Assembly (NCBI GenBank): GCA_036501025.1
Contig: DASYBB010000044.1
Span: 62,001 to 126,000 of the forward strand
Source of the DNA: DASUBV01 sp036501025
GTDB lineage: Bacteria > Actinomycetota > Actinomycetes > Streptosporangiales > Streptosporangiaceae
Direction of reading: 5' to 3'
Length of the DNA stretch: 64,000 nucleotides
Position 1 is the first letter of the stretch, and every line of letters begins with the position of its first letter. Of this stretch, positions 48,748 through 57,219 are shown piece after piece. The notes below the pieces were generated by a model. It saw only the letters and a list, made by a program, of their open reading frames with translations, searched no databases and had not been told where the DNA came from. The position numbers and the translations under genes are program-made.

Positions 48748-51024
48748 TCAGCCCGCGCGGGCCAGCGCGGCGCGCAGCGCGTTCTCGGTCACCCGGGCGG
48801 TGTCGGTGCCGAAGTAGCCCGGCGCCATGCTCTGCACCCACGCGATGGACCCGGTGGCGAACACGAAGCCGCCGGCCGCCTGCTCGGTGACCACCAGGTC
48901 GGCCCGGACGCCCGGCTCGTGATCGCCGCCGGTGTTCTCCCGGGTGATCTGGATCTCCTCGATGGCGAGCTTGTAGAACCTGCTCAGCGCCTGCGCCGAG
49001 GCGGCCACCACGCCCCACGGCGGCGAGCCGTTGGCCGGGTCGAACCGGTCGACCTCGTCGCCCGCGGCCGCGCCCATGTCGAACCCGGTCTCGCCGATCA
49101 CCTCGGCCGCGACGCCGTCGAACAGGAACGCGGCCGGCCCGTCGTGGCTGGCCGCGGTCCGGCGGTAGGCCGACCCGCCGCCGTCCGCGCCCTGGGCGGC
49201 CAGGCCGACCCCGGTCAGCAGGTTGGGCGGCAGGCCGCGGTGCCGCCACAGGCCGCCGAGCTCGCCGGTCAGGCTGTGGTAGCACTCCCCCGGCGCGCTG
49301 GTCCAGGTCCGGGTGCCGGCGAAGCCGCGCCGGACCTCGACCAGCTCGGGCACGTCCGGCGACTCGGCGGTGACCCAGTAGAAGCCGTTCCCGCCCAGGT
49401 ACAGCAGGCTCCCGCCGTCGCCGAGGTAGGCGGCGTAGGCGTCGAGCATCGGCCGGGACACGTACTCCGGGTGCGACCCGGTCAGGCAGGCCGCGTACCG
49501 GCCCAGCAGGCTGGCCCCCTGCTCGTGCACGGTGTGGTCGCTGACCACGTCGTAGGAGATCCCGAGCGTGTCCAGCCAGCCCAGGATGTACAGGTCCGCG
49601 CCGAGGTGCCGGTAGGCGTCACGCCAGCTGCTCTTCCAGTCCGGGCGGCAGGTCAGCAGGGGCCGGCGCGGCGTGGAGTACATCCACCCCGAGCCGTCGG
49701 AGTGCACGTCGTAGAGGCAGCCGCCGATCTCCGCGAACTCGGCCAGCCGCCGGTGCCCGGGCTGATCCGGGGGCAGCGCCGCGGCCAGCCCGGAGGCGAT
49801 GTAGTCGATCTGCTCCCCGCTGCCGGTGCCGTTGGCGTAGGCGATGTAGGTGAAGGACGGCAGCACGACCAGGACCGGGCCGCCGGGGGCGCGGCCGGCC
49901 GCGGGCGTGACGATCACCGGGACGACGTCGGCCGCGCCGCCCGGCTCCCGGAGCGCGATCCCGTACACGCCGGTCGGCAGGCCGGGCGGCAGCGTCACCT
50001 CAGCGATCGCCGGCCACCGGCAGTCGTCCAGGTCGTCGTCGTGAAAGTGGATCGCGCCGTACTGCTCCGGCGCCCTGGTCCAGTCGTGCACGTCCTGCCG
50101 CCACGCCACGCCGGTGACGGCCCGGGCGGGCCGGTTGACCAGCAGGCCGTGCCGCTCGCTGCCGCTGGCGTCGGTGACCCGGTCGGTGCCCTGGTCGCGG
50201 GAGAAGTCCCACGCCCCGATCACGGCGGCGCCCGCGGCCGCGCGGGCCGGGGTCAGCTCCGGCACCTCGGCGGCGGGCACGGCCAGGCCGGCCAGCACCG
50301 GCTGCTCGATCCGGCCGTTGAACCCGGTCGCCACGCCCGGCGCGCCGGGCAGCCGCGACGCCCGCGGGGTGCCCGGCAGCGCGCCCGCGCCGATCAGCAC
50401 GGCCGTGCCCGAGGCCAGCCGGAGGCCGGCGTCGCGGGCCGACCCGGTCCAGCGGGCCAGGCCGCCGGGCACGGCCGCGACCGGGGCGTGCGCCAGCGTC
50501 ACGCGGCCGTCCGCCTCGTCCAGCGCGGCGCTGATCACGTGCCAGTAGCCGGGCAGCAGCCCGGCCGGCGAGGCCAGCGTGCCGGCCTGGCCCGACGCCC
50601 GTCCCCAGCGCAGCGAAAGGACGCCGTCCTCGTCGATGACCAGCGCGAAGCCGCCGTCCGCGGCCGGGCTGAGGGTGGAGATCAGGGCCTGGGGATGACC
50701 GCTGCGCAGCCGGGTCGGCAGCACGTACAGCGACGTGCTGAGCGCCCGGGCCCCGGCCAGCGGCGCCGCGTCCTCGATGACCAGGTAGGAGCCGGTCACC
50801 ACCGGCTGCGGCGCGGCGACGGCCCGCACGACCGGCACCGCGGCGACCGGCGAGGTCAGCGGGACCGGCCAGTCCGGGTCGTCCGGCGGGTGATTCAGCT
50901 TGACCAGGCTGACGTCCACCGGGCCGCGCCCGGCGGCCCGCACGGCGACGACCTCGCCCTGCCGGTAGGTGAGCCGGTCGCAGTAGCCGAGCACGGGCCG
51001 GCTCGCCGCCGCTGGATTCGTCAT
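48748..51024 (-). CDS. N,N-dimethylformamidase beta-subunit-like protein
   Basis: 758 residues. An N-terminal jelly-roll/LamG-like region (about 60-265, ending near IGAWDFSRD) is followed by the dimethylformamidase-beta-like C-terminal domain (about 330-700) with FTYIAYAN, SGWMYSTPRRP and HPEYVSRP. In the characterised enzyme two Tyr and one Glu hold a single iron; Y396, Y449 and E520 are my candidates for these. The known enzyme also needs a small alpha subunit; I find none next door. It would hydrolyse a small or peptidic amide. ATG 51024 (after AAGGG) is preferred over ATG 51042. Confidence 0.75.
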   Translation of the reverse strand: MTNPAAASRPVLGYCDRLTYRQGEVVAVRAAGRGPVDVSLVKLNHPPDDPDWPVPLTSPVAAVPVVRAVAAPQPVVTGSYLVIEDAAPLAGARALSTSLYVLPTRLRSGHPQALISTLSPAADGGFALVIDEDGVLSLRWGRASGQAGTLASPAGLLPGYWHVISAALDEADGRVTLAHAPVAAVPGGLARWTGSARDAGLRLASGTAVLIGAGALPGTPRASRLPGAPGVATGFNGRIEQPVLAGLAVPAAEVPELTPARAAAGAAVIGAWDFSRDQGTDRVTDASGSERHGLLVNRPARAVTGVAWRQDVHDWTRAPEQYGAIHFHDDDLDDCRWPAIAEVTLPPGLPTGVYGIALREPGGAADVVPVIVTPAAGRAPGGPVLVVLPSFTYIAYANGTGSGEQIDYIASGLAAALPPDQPGHRRLAEFAEIGGCLYDVHSDGSGWMYSTPRRPLLTCRPDWKSSWRDAYRHLGADLYILGWLDTLGISYDVVSDHTVHEQGASLLGRYAACLTGSHPEYVSRPMLDAYAAYLGDGGSLLYLGGNGFYWVTAESPDVPELVEVRRGFAGTRTWTSAPGECYHSLTGELGGLWRHRGLPPNLLTGVGLAAQGADGGGSAYRRTAASHDGPAAFLFDGVAAEVIGETGFDMGAAAGDEVDRFDPANGSPPWGVVAASAQALSRFYKLAIEEIQITRENTGGDHEPGVRADLVVTEQAAGGFVFATGSIAWVQSMAPGYFGTDTARVTENALRAALARAG

Positions 51025-51034
51025 GTCCCGCCCT

Positions 51035-51050
51035 TCATTCACTTGAATGA
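51035..51050. promoter_or_regulatory. operator TCATTC-N4-GAATGA
   Basis: Perfect 6-bp arms 11 nt upstream of the dimethylformamidase-like start (minus strand), overlapping its probable leader. It shares the TTCA/TGAA half-sites with the regulator's own promoter at 55341-55367. Confidence 0.6.
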
Positions 51051-51052
51051 GC

Positions 51053-51061
51053 CTTCATGAA
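51053..51061. promoter_or_regulatory. operator half CTTCATGAA (TTCATGAA palindrome)
   Basis: TTCATGAA (51054-51061) is a perfect palindrome; with the preceding CC it forms CCTTCATGA, identical to 55359-55367 beside the XRE-cupin gene. A second binding site of the same regulator is likely. Confidence 0.55.
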
Positions 51062-51184
51062 CATTTAGCCTAAACCGGGCGGCTTCAGCAACGGGAAGTG
51101 ACCAAGCAGCCGAAACGGGTGTGCCGCCCGGACTCGCCAGTCCCGGCCGCGGCGGTCGCTTCCCCACCGACAGGCGAGGTGCGG

Positions 51185-52414
51185 ATGATCGACGTGCAGG
51201 AGAAAGCGAGCTCACTCAGCGGCGAGATGGCGGAACTGCGCCATGCGCTGCACCGCGAGCCGGAGGTGGGCCTGGAGCTGCCCGGAACCCAGCGCCGGGT
51301 GCTGGACGCGCTCAGCGGGCTGCCCCTCGAGATCACCACGGGCCGCGCGCTCAGCTCGGTGACCGCGGTGCTGCGCGGCGGGCGGCCCGGTCCCGCCGTC
51401 CTGCTCCGGGCGGACATGGATGCGCTGCAGATCGAGGAGAAGGCCGACGTCCCGTTCCGGTCGGGCCGGGACAACGCGATGCACGCGTGCGGCCACGACC
51501 TGCACACCGCCATGCTGGTGGGCGCCGCGCACGTGCTGGCCGGGCGCCGCGAGGAGCTGCCCGGCAGCGTCGTGTTCATGTTCCAGCCCGGCGAGGAGGG
51601 CTGCGACGGCGCGGGTTACATGATCGAGGAGGGCGTGCTGGACGCGGCCGGCGGCCGCCCGGTCGCCGCCTACGCGCTGCACGTCATCTCCTCGGGCTGG
51701 CCGCACGGGATGTTCACCACCCGGCCCGGCCCGATGATGGCCGCCTCGGACGCGCTGACGGTCACCGTGCGCGGCGCGGGCGGGCACGGGTCCGCGCCGC
51801 ACCTGGCCCGCGACCCGGTCCTGGCCGCGTGCGAGATGGCGCTGGCCCTGCAGGCGTACCTGACCCGCAGCGTCGACCCGCTGGAGACGGCGGTCATCAC
51901 GATCGGGACCTTCCACGCCGGCACCCGGCGGAACGTGATCCCCGAGACGGCCAGCTTCGACGCGACGGTCCGCACGTTCTCGCCGCAGGTGCGCGAGCAG
52001 GTCGCCCGCGAGAGCGTCCGGGTGTGCCGGGGCATCGCCGCCGCCCACGGCCTGGAGGTGGACGCGGTGTTCCACCACGAGTACCCGGTGACCGTGAACG
52101 CCGCGACCGAGGCGGCGTTCGCGGGCGAGACCGCGGGCGAGCTGTTCGGGCCCGACCGGTTCACGCCGATGGAGCGGCCGGTGACCGGCGCCGAGGACTT
52201 CTCCCGGGTGATCGAGGCCGTGCCGGGAGCGATGGTGTTCCTCGGGGCCGCGCCGCCCGGCCCGGACTATGCGGCGACGCCGTACAACCATTCCCAGTAC
52301 GCCACGTTCGATGACGGCGTGCTCAGCGCCGGCACGGCGCTGTACGCCGGCCTGGCCGTGCGCCGGCTCGCCGCTGCCGCGGCTGACCCGGCCGCCGCGG
52401 GAGGAGCCCGATGA
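51185..52414 (+). CDS. M20 family metallopeptidase / amidohydrolase
   Basis: 409 residues of the M20D aminoacylase-like family. Metal and catalytic motifs: RADMDAL (75-81), HACGHDLH (100-107), the catalytic Glu in QPGEEG (134-139), ALHV and the late NHSQ; a dimerisation lid lies between about 180 and 295 with GGHGSAPH. Hydrolyses N-acyl amino acids or small peptides in the cytoplasm. GAGGTG supports ATG 51185. Its stop overlaps the S9 peptidase start (ATGA). Confidence 0.9.
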   Translation: MIDVQEKASSLSGEMAELRHALHREPEVGLELPGTQRRVLDALSGLPLEITTGRALSSVTAVLRGGRPGPAVLLRADMDALQIEEKADVPFRSGRDNAMHACGHDLHTAMLVGAAHVLAGRREELPGSVVFMFQPGEEGCDGAGYMIEEGVLDAAGGRPVAAYALHVISSGWPHGMFTTRPGPMMAASDALTVTVRGAGGHGSAPHLARDPVLAACEMALALQAYLTRSVDPLETAVITIGTFHAGTRRNVIPETASFDATVRTFSPQVREQVARESVRVCRGIAAAHGLEVDAVFHHEYPVTVNAATEAAFAGETAGELFGPDRFTPMERPVTGAEDFSRVIEAVPGAMVFLGAAPPGPDYAATPYNHSQYATFDDGVLSAGTALYAGLAVRRLAAAAADPAAAGGAR

Positions 52415-54543
52415 GCCAGGATGCGGACGCGCGCCGGGGGATGATCCCGGAGGACATCGGGGCACTGCGGCAGGCGGGCGAGCCGCGGGTGTCGCCCGAC
52501 GGCACCACGGTGGCGTTCACCGTGGCCGACCCGGACGTGGCGGCCAACCGCTACGCCCGGCGGATCTGGCTGGCCGCGGCCGGCGGCGGCGCGGGAGCCA
52601 GCGGCGCGGGTGCCAGCGACACGGGAGCCAGCGGCGCGGCCCGGCCGTTCACGGGGCCGGGCGCTGAGTTCCTGCCACGGTGGTCACCGGACGGGCGGGT
52701 GCTGGCGTTCGCCGCGACCGACGCCGACGGCGGCCACCCGCAGGTGTGCACCCTGCCGGTCAGCGGCGGAGAGCGGCTCGTCGTGTGCGCGCCGGGTGCG
52801 GCGCCGACGGAGCTGGCCTGGTCGCCGGACGGCACCATGCTGGCGTTCGTCGCCCGCGACCCCGACCCGGCCCAGTACGGCGCCGACGGCAAGCAGCGGG
52901 AGAAGGACATGCCGCCCCGCCGGATCAGCCGCCTGCTCTACCGGTACAACGGCACCGGGTGGACCGCCGACCGGCCCAGCCGGGTGTTCGTCGTCCCGGC
53001 CGACGGGTCGGCGCCGCCCCGCGCGGTGACGCCCGGGCCGTTCGAGGCGTCCGGGCTGGCCTGGTCGCCGGACTCCGCCGCGATCGCGTTCGCGTCGGGC
53101 CGGCACGAGGCATGGGACCTGGACCTGGCCACCGACCTGTGGACCGTCCCGGCCGACGGCAGCCGTGACCCCGAGGCGGTCACCGGCGGCGGCCGCGGCT
53201 GGTCGCACCCGGCGTGGTCGCCGGACGGGTCGGCGCTGGCCGCCTACCTCAACCCGACCCCGCTGGAGAGCCCGCGGCACCGCCAGGTCGCGGTGATCGA
53301 CCTGGCCAGCGGCAAGGACCAGGTCCTGACCGCCGCCCTCGACCGGACCTGCGCGCCGTTCGGCACCATGATCGCGCCGGCCTGGGCGGGTGACCGGGTG
53401 CTGTTCGGCGTCGAGGACGGCGGGAACGTGCACCTGTACCTGGTCGACGCGGACGGCACGGGTGCCCCGGAGCTGGTCGCGGGCGGGGACCGGTGGATCA
53501 CCGAGTGGGACTGGGCCGGCGGCACGCTGGCGTTCGTGGCCGCGACGCCGGTCAGCATGGGCGAGCTCGTCGCCCGCGACCTCGACCCGGCCCGCCCGGC
53601 CGGCGCCGCGGCGGAGAGCGGCCCGGCGGAGAGCGGCCCGGCGGCTCGCGGCGGGGCCGCGGAGCGGACGCTGACCAGCGTGACGGCGGCGCTCACGGCG
53701 CAGGTCGCGCTCGCCGCGCCGCAGCGGTTCACCGCGACCTCCGAGGGCGGCGCCGAGGTCGAGTGCTGGGTCATCCCGCCCGCCGGCGCCGTCCCCGGCA
53801 CCCGCTACCCCACCCTGCTCAACGTCCACGGCGGCCCCTTCACCCAGTATGGCAACCGCCTCGTCGACGACTTCCAGCTCCAGGCCGCCGCCGGATTCGC
53901 CGTCCTGTACTGCAACCCCCGCGGCAGCTCCGGCTACGCCGAGCAGTGGGGCCGCGCCATCCGCGGGCCGCAGGCGCAGAGCGACCCGGGGACGGGCTGG
54001 GGCGCGGTGGACTTCGCCGACGTGATGGCCTGCGTCGACGCCGCCTGCGCGCAGTTCGACTTCATCGACCCCGGCAAGCTCGGCATCCTGGGCGGGTCCT
54101 ACGGCGGGTTCATGACGTCGTGGGCCATCGGCCACACCGGCCGGTTCAGGGCCGCCTGCTCCGAGCGGGCCTGCAACAACCTGCTCACCATGGAGCACTC
54201 CGCCGACATCGCGGGCTTCATCCGCAGCTACGTCGGCACCGACCATCTCACCGACCCCGGCAGCTACCTGGCCCTGTCCCCCGTCACCTACGCCGCGGAC
54301 ATGACCACGCCCGTGCTCATCCTGCATTCGGAGGACGACCTGCGCTGCCCCGTCAGCCAGGCCGAGGAGCTGTTCGTCGCCCTGCGCCGGCTGGGCCGCG
54401 ACCCGGTCATGTACCGGTTCCCGGCCGAGAACCACGAGCTCACCCGCGCGGGCGCGCCCCGGCACCGCATCATGCGGGCCGGGCTCGTCCTGGACTGGTT
54501 CCGGCAGCACCTGGCTGACGGCGCCGCGGCCGCGGGGGGCTAG
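52411..54543 (+). CDS. S9 family serine peptidase (acylaminoacyl-peptidase/prolyl oligopeptidase-like)
   Basis: 710 residues: an N-terminal WD-type beta-propeller (repeated LAWSPDG/PAWSPDG, about 15-430) and a C-terminal alpha/beta hydrolase. Catalytic Ser563 in GGSYGGFM, Asp642 or 643 in HSEDDLRCP and His675 in ENHEL. The propeller admits only oligopeptides. No signal peptide, so it cleaves imported peptides in the cytoplasm. Two Ala/Gly/Ser-rich insertions near residues 55-70 and 390-415. Coupled to the M20 gene by a 4-nt overlap. Confidence 0.92.
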   Translation: MSQDADARRGMIPEDIGALRQAGEPRVSPDGTTVAFTVADPDVAANRYARRIWLAAAGGGAGASGAGASDTGASGAARPFTGPGAEFLPRWSPDGRVLAFAATDADGGHPQVCTLPVSGGERLVVCAPGAAPTELAWSPDGTMLAFVARDPDPAQYGADGKQREKDMPPRRISRLLYRYNGTGWTADRPSRVFVVPADGSAPPRAVTPGPFEASGLAWSPDSAAIAFASGRHEAWDLDLATDLWTVPADGSRDPEAVTGGGRGWSHPAWSPDGSALAAYLNPTPLESPRHRQVAVIDLASGKDQVLTAALDRTCAPFGTMIAPAWAGDRVLFGVEDGGNVHLYLVDADGTGAPELVAGGDRWITEWDWAGGTLAFVAATPVSMGELVARDLDPARPAGAAAESGPAESGPAARGGAAERTLTSVTAALTAQVALAAPQRFTATSEGGAEVECWVIPPAGAVPGTRYPTLLNVHGGPFTQYGNRLVDDFQLQAAAGFAVLYCNPRGSSGYAEQWGRAIRGPQAQSDPGTGWGAVDFADVMACVDAACAQFDFIDPGKLGILGGSYGGFMTSWAIGHTGRFRAACSERACNNLLTMEHSADIAGFIRSYVGTDHLTDPGSYLALSPVTYAADMTTPVLILHSEDDLRCPVSQAEELFVALRRLGRDPVMYRFPAENHELTRAGAPRHRIMRAGLVLDWFRQHLADGAAAAGG

Positions 54544-54559
54544 GACGCGGCGCGGGACG

Positions 54560-54587
54560 ACCGGCCGGCCCGCACGGGCCGGCCGGT
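54560..54587. terminator. bidirectional terminator, 12-bp arms
   Basis: ACCGGCCGGCCC (54560-54571) and its complement (54576-54587) around a GCAC loop, between the convergent S9 and XRE-cupin genes; it overlaps the latter's stop. Confidence 0.8.
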
Positions 54588-55345
54588 CAGAACGACGGCG
54601 GGGTCACGGCGCTGAACAGGATGCCCGGCCGCGGGAACGGGTTGCGGTACCAGTGCGGGACCGTGGGGTCATAGGTAATGGAGTCGCCTTCATCGAGGTG
54701 ATACTCGTCCCCGTCGATGTAGATCAGCAGCTCGCCCTCGATCATGTGCACGCACTCCTCGCCCTCGTGCACGAACGGGCGCTCGCTGTTGTCGAACCCG
54801 CAGGCGATCTGCACGCGCAGCACTTCCAGGCGCCGCTGCAGGTCGGGCGTGAGCAGCTCGTAGATAAGTCCCTCGCTCGGCACCAGCCGCTTGCGGCGGT
54901 CCTTGCGGACGACCAGGCCGACCTCCTCCTGGTCGGTGCGCATGAAGCTGCCGACCGGGACCCCCATGCCGTAGGCCATCTTGACCAGCGTGGTGAAGGC
55001 GGGATTGCCGACGCCGCGCTCGATCTGGCTGATCCCGCCCGCGCTCACGCCGGCCACCTTGGCCAGGCCCTCGATGGACATGCCGCGGCCCACGCGGATC
55101 GAGCGCACGAGCCGGCCGAGGGAGCGGGCGTCGGCTCGGGCTCTCGTATCGGCGGCCAGCGGATCGGCCGCCGGATCAGCCGGGGCGGCCGGATCAGCCG
55201 CGGCCGCCGGATCAGCGGTGGGCGCCCGATCAGCCGCCGGTGCCGGATCAGCCGCCGGCGGCGCCGTGATATCGCCCGGCTGGGCCGCCGTCTCCCCGGC
55301 GGGCCCGGGCGGGCCTGATCCCGTTACATCCTCTTGATCATTCAT
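54587..55345 (-). CDS. XRE-family transcriptional regulator with cupin sensor domain
   Basis: 252 residues. Low-complexity Ala/Asp/Pro linker (about 28-70), XRE HTH (76-131, SIEGLAKVAGVSAGGISQIERG), and a C-terminal cupin (about 165-245) with HEGEECVHMIEG and the His in VPHWYRN as potential metal ligands. Such regulators sense small amines, amino acids or peptides and control their transport and breakdown (PuuR-like). ATG 55345 has no strong ribosome site and lies 5 nt from the palindrome TGAAGGATCCTTCA, so it probably represses itself. Divergent from the amidase/ABC operon. Confidence 0.9.
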   Translation of the reverse strand: MNDQEDVTGSGPPGPAGETAAQPGDITAPPAADPAPAADRAPTADPAAAADPAAPADPAADPLAADTRARADARSLGRLVRSIRVGRGMSIEGLAKVAGVSAGGISQIERGVGNPAFTTLVKMAYGMGVPVGSFMRTDQEEVGLVVRKDRRKRLVPSEGLIYELLTPDLQRRLEVLRVQIACGFDNSERPFVHEGEECVHMIEGELLIYIDGDEYHLDEGDSITYDPTVPHWYRNPFPRPGILFSAVTPPSF

Positions 55346-55367
55346 CTTATTGAAGGATCCTTCATGA
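55341..55367. promoter_or_regulatory. operator TGAAGGATCCTTCA and flanking TTCA half-sites
   Basis: TGAAGGATCCTTCA (55351-55364) is a perfect 14-bp palindrome. TTCA at 55341-55344 pairs with TGAA at 55351-55354, and CCTTCATGA (55359-55367) repeats at 51052-51060. It lies between the regulator and the amidase operon, as expected for the XRE-cupin binding site. Confidence 0.7.
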
Positions 55368-55416
55368 TCGGTTATGGTAGCAAAATCTGCTGATCTAGAC
55401 ACGGAGGGAAGCTGCC

Positions 55417-55737
55417 GTGCCGGTGACATCGGCCGCGGGGGTCCCCGGGCCAGCCCAGGGGGTCCCTGATCCTAGTGCGGGGCTGGCGGGGCCGGCGGCG
55501 GGCCGCGAGCGCCCGCAGGCCGCCCGCGGGCCCGCCCCGGCCGCCGAGATCGCCGCCCGGACCACGCGGCTGGTCCTGCTCAGCCACGGCGCGGAGCTGT
55601 CCGCGGCGGACCGGGCCGAGCTGGAGCAGACGGTGCTGGCACAGGTGGAGGCCGGCCTGGTGCTGCGCCGCTACCCGCTGCGCAACAGCGACGAGCCCAT
55701 GCTCGGGGCCGGCCCGGAGCCCGGGTGGGCGCGGTGA
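55417..55737 (+). CDS. small AtzG/GatC-like amidase partner protein
   Basis: 106 residues. A Pro/Gly/Ala tail of about 40 residues, then a helical region (SAADRAELEQTVLAQVEAGL) and the C-terminal segment YPLRNSDEPMLGAGP. GatC and AtzG, small helical partners of amidases, end with a similar extended Asn/Asp-Glu-Pro strap that wraps the amidase, and the stop overlaps the amidase start (GTGA). I infer the same role. GGAGGG before GTG 55417 decides the start. Confidence 0.6.
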   Translation: MPVTSAAGVPGPAQGVPDPSAGLAGPAAGRERPQAARGPAPAAEIAARTTRLVLLSHGAELSAADRAELEQTVLAQVEAGLVLRRYPLRNSDEPMLGAGPEPGWAR

Positions 55738-57152
55738 CCCCGCCGGATCTCGCGTTCCGCTCCATCGGGGAGCTGGGCGCCCTCCTGCGGTCCGGCGGGA
55801 TCACCTCGGCCGGGCTGACCGACTACTTCCTGCGCCGGCTGGAGACCGTGGGCCGGCCGCTGAACGCGGTCTCGGCGATCATGGCCGACAGCGCGCGGCA
55901 GGAGGCCGCCCTGGCCGACGCCCAGCTCGCCCGCGGGCTCGACCGCGGCCCGCTGCACGGCATCCCGTACGGCCTGAAGGACATCATCGCCGTGCCCGGC
56001 GCGCCGACGACCTGGGGCGCCGTGCCCTTCGCGGGCCAGGTCCTGAGCTATGAGTCCGCGGTCGGCGAGCGGCTGCGCGACGCGGGCGCGGTCCTGCTCG
56101 GCAAGCTCGCCACCGTCGAGCTGGCCGGCGGCATGGGCTACGCCGACCCGGATGCCTCGCTGACCGGGCCGGCCCTCAACCCCTGGGACACCCGGACCTG
56201 GACCGGCGGCTCGTCCAGCGGCCCGGCCGCGGCCACCGCCGCCGGGGCGGTGCCGTTCTCGATCGGCAGCGACACCGGCGGGTCCATCGTGATGCCCGCC
56301 GCCTGGACCGGCATCACCGGGCTGCGGGCCACCCACGGCCGGGTCAGCCGGCGCGGCGCGATGGCCCTGAGCTGGTCTTTTGACCGGCTGGGGCCGATGT
56401 GCCGGAGCGCGGCGGACTGCGGGCTGGTCCTGGAGGCCATCGCCGGGCACGATCCGCGGGACCCGTCCAGCCTGCGCGAGCCCTACCGCTACCGCGGCCG
56501 ACCGGCCCGCCGCGGCGGCTTCCGCATCGGCGTGGTGGCCGGCTCCCCCGACGGGATGCAGGACGAGGTCCGGGCCAACTTCGAGCGCGCGGTCGCCATC
56601 TTCCGCGAGCTGGGCACCGTCGAGGAAGTCGCGCTGCCGGACTTCCCCTACGCCGAGGTGGCGGACATCATCATGGGCGCCGAGATCGCCGCGGCGTTCG
56701 ACGAGTTCCTCGACGCGGGCCGGGCCAGCGAGCTGACCGCGGCCAAGGCCCATGCGCACCGGCTGGCCGCGCTCGCCCTGCCCGCCCGCGACTACCTCCG
56801 GGCCCAGCGCATCCGCCGCCACATCATCGCCGCGCTCGACGAGCTGGCCGGCCCGTTCGACGCGCTGGCCGCGCCGATGCTCGGGACCGTCGCCACCCCG
56901 GCCGACGAGAGCTTCGCCGGCCTGCTCACCAACTCCTATCCCCAGCTCGTCAACCTGGCCAGCGTGATCACGGGCATGCCCGCGGTCAGCGTGCCGACCG
57001 GCCGCGGCCGCGACGGGCTGCCCACGGCCGTGCAGCTGCTGGGCGCCCGCCTGGGCGAGAACGCCCTGCTCGACGCGGCCAGCGCCCTGGAGGCCAGGAC
57101 CGGCTGGCCGGGCCAGCGCCCGCCCGGGTGCCTCGACGACGAGGCCGCATAG
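55734..57152 (+). CDS. amidase (amidase-signature family)
   Basis: 472 residues. The Ser-cisSer-Lys triad is intact: K82 (GLKDIIA), cis-Ser S160 (TGGSSSG) and nucleophile S184 (SDTGGSI). Most like AtzE/GatA-related amidases. Substrate is not known; the neighbouring amide and peptide hydrolases suggest a carboxamide or gamma-glutamyl-type compound. I use GTG 55734, which overlaps the preceding stop by 4 nt (GTG 55725 is an alternative). Confidence 0.9.
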   Translation: MTPPDLAFRSIGELGALLRSGGITSAGLTDYFLRRLETVGRPLNAVSAIMADSARQEAALADAQLARGLDRGPLHGIPYGLKDIIAVPGAPTTWGAVPFAGQVLSYESAVGERLRDAGAVLLGKLATVELAGGMGYADPDASLTGPALNPWDTRTWTGGSSSGPAAATAAGAVPFSIGSDTGGSIVMPAAWTGITGLRATHGRVSRRGAMALSWSFDRLGPMCRSAADCGLVLEAIAGHDPRDPSSLREPYRYRGRPARRGGFRIGVVAGSPDGMQDEVRANFERAVAIFRELGTVEEVALPDFPYAEVADIIMGAEIAAAFDEFLDAGRASELTAAKAHAHRLAALALPARDYLRAQRIRRHIIAALDELAGPFDALAAPMLGTVATPADESFAGLLTNSYPQLVNLASVITGMPAVSVPTGRGRDGLPTAVQLLGARLGENALLDAASALEARTGWPGQRPPGCLDDEAA

Positions 57153-57219
57153 TCACCGCGCTTGTTACCGCACGTTCCCGACGGCGCACGGCGCCGTCCT
57201 TAAGAAGGGGCCACCACTC

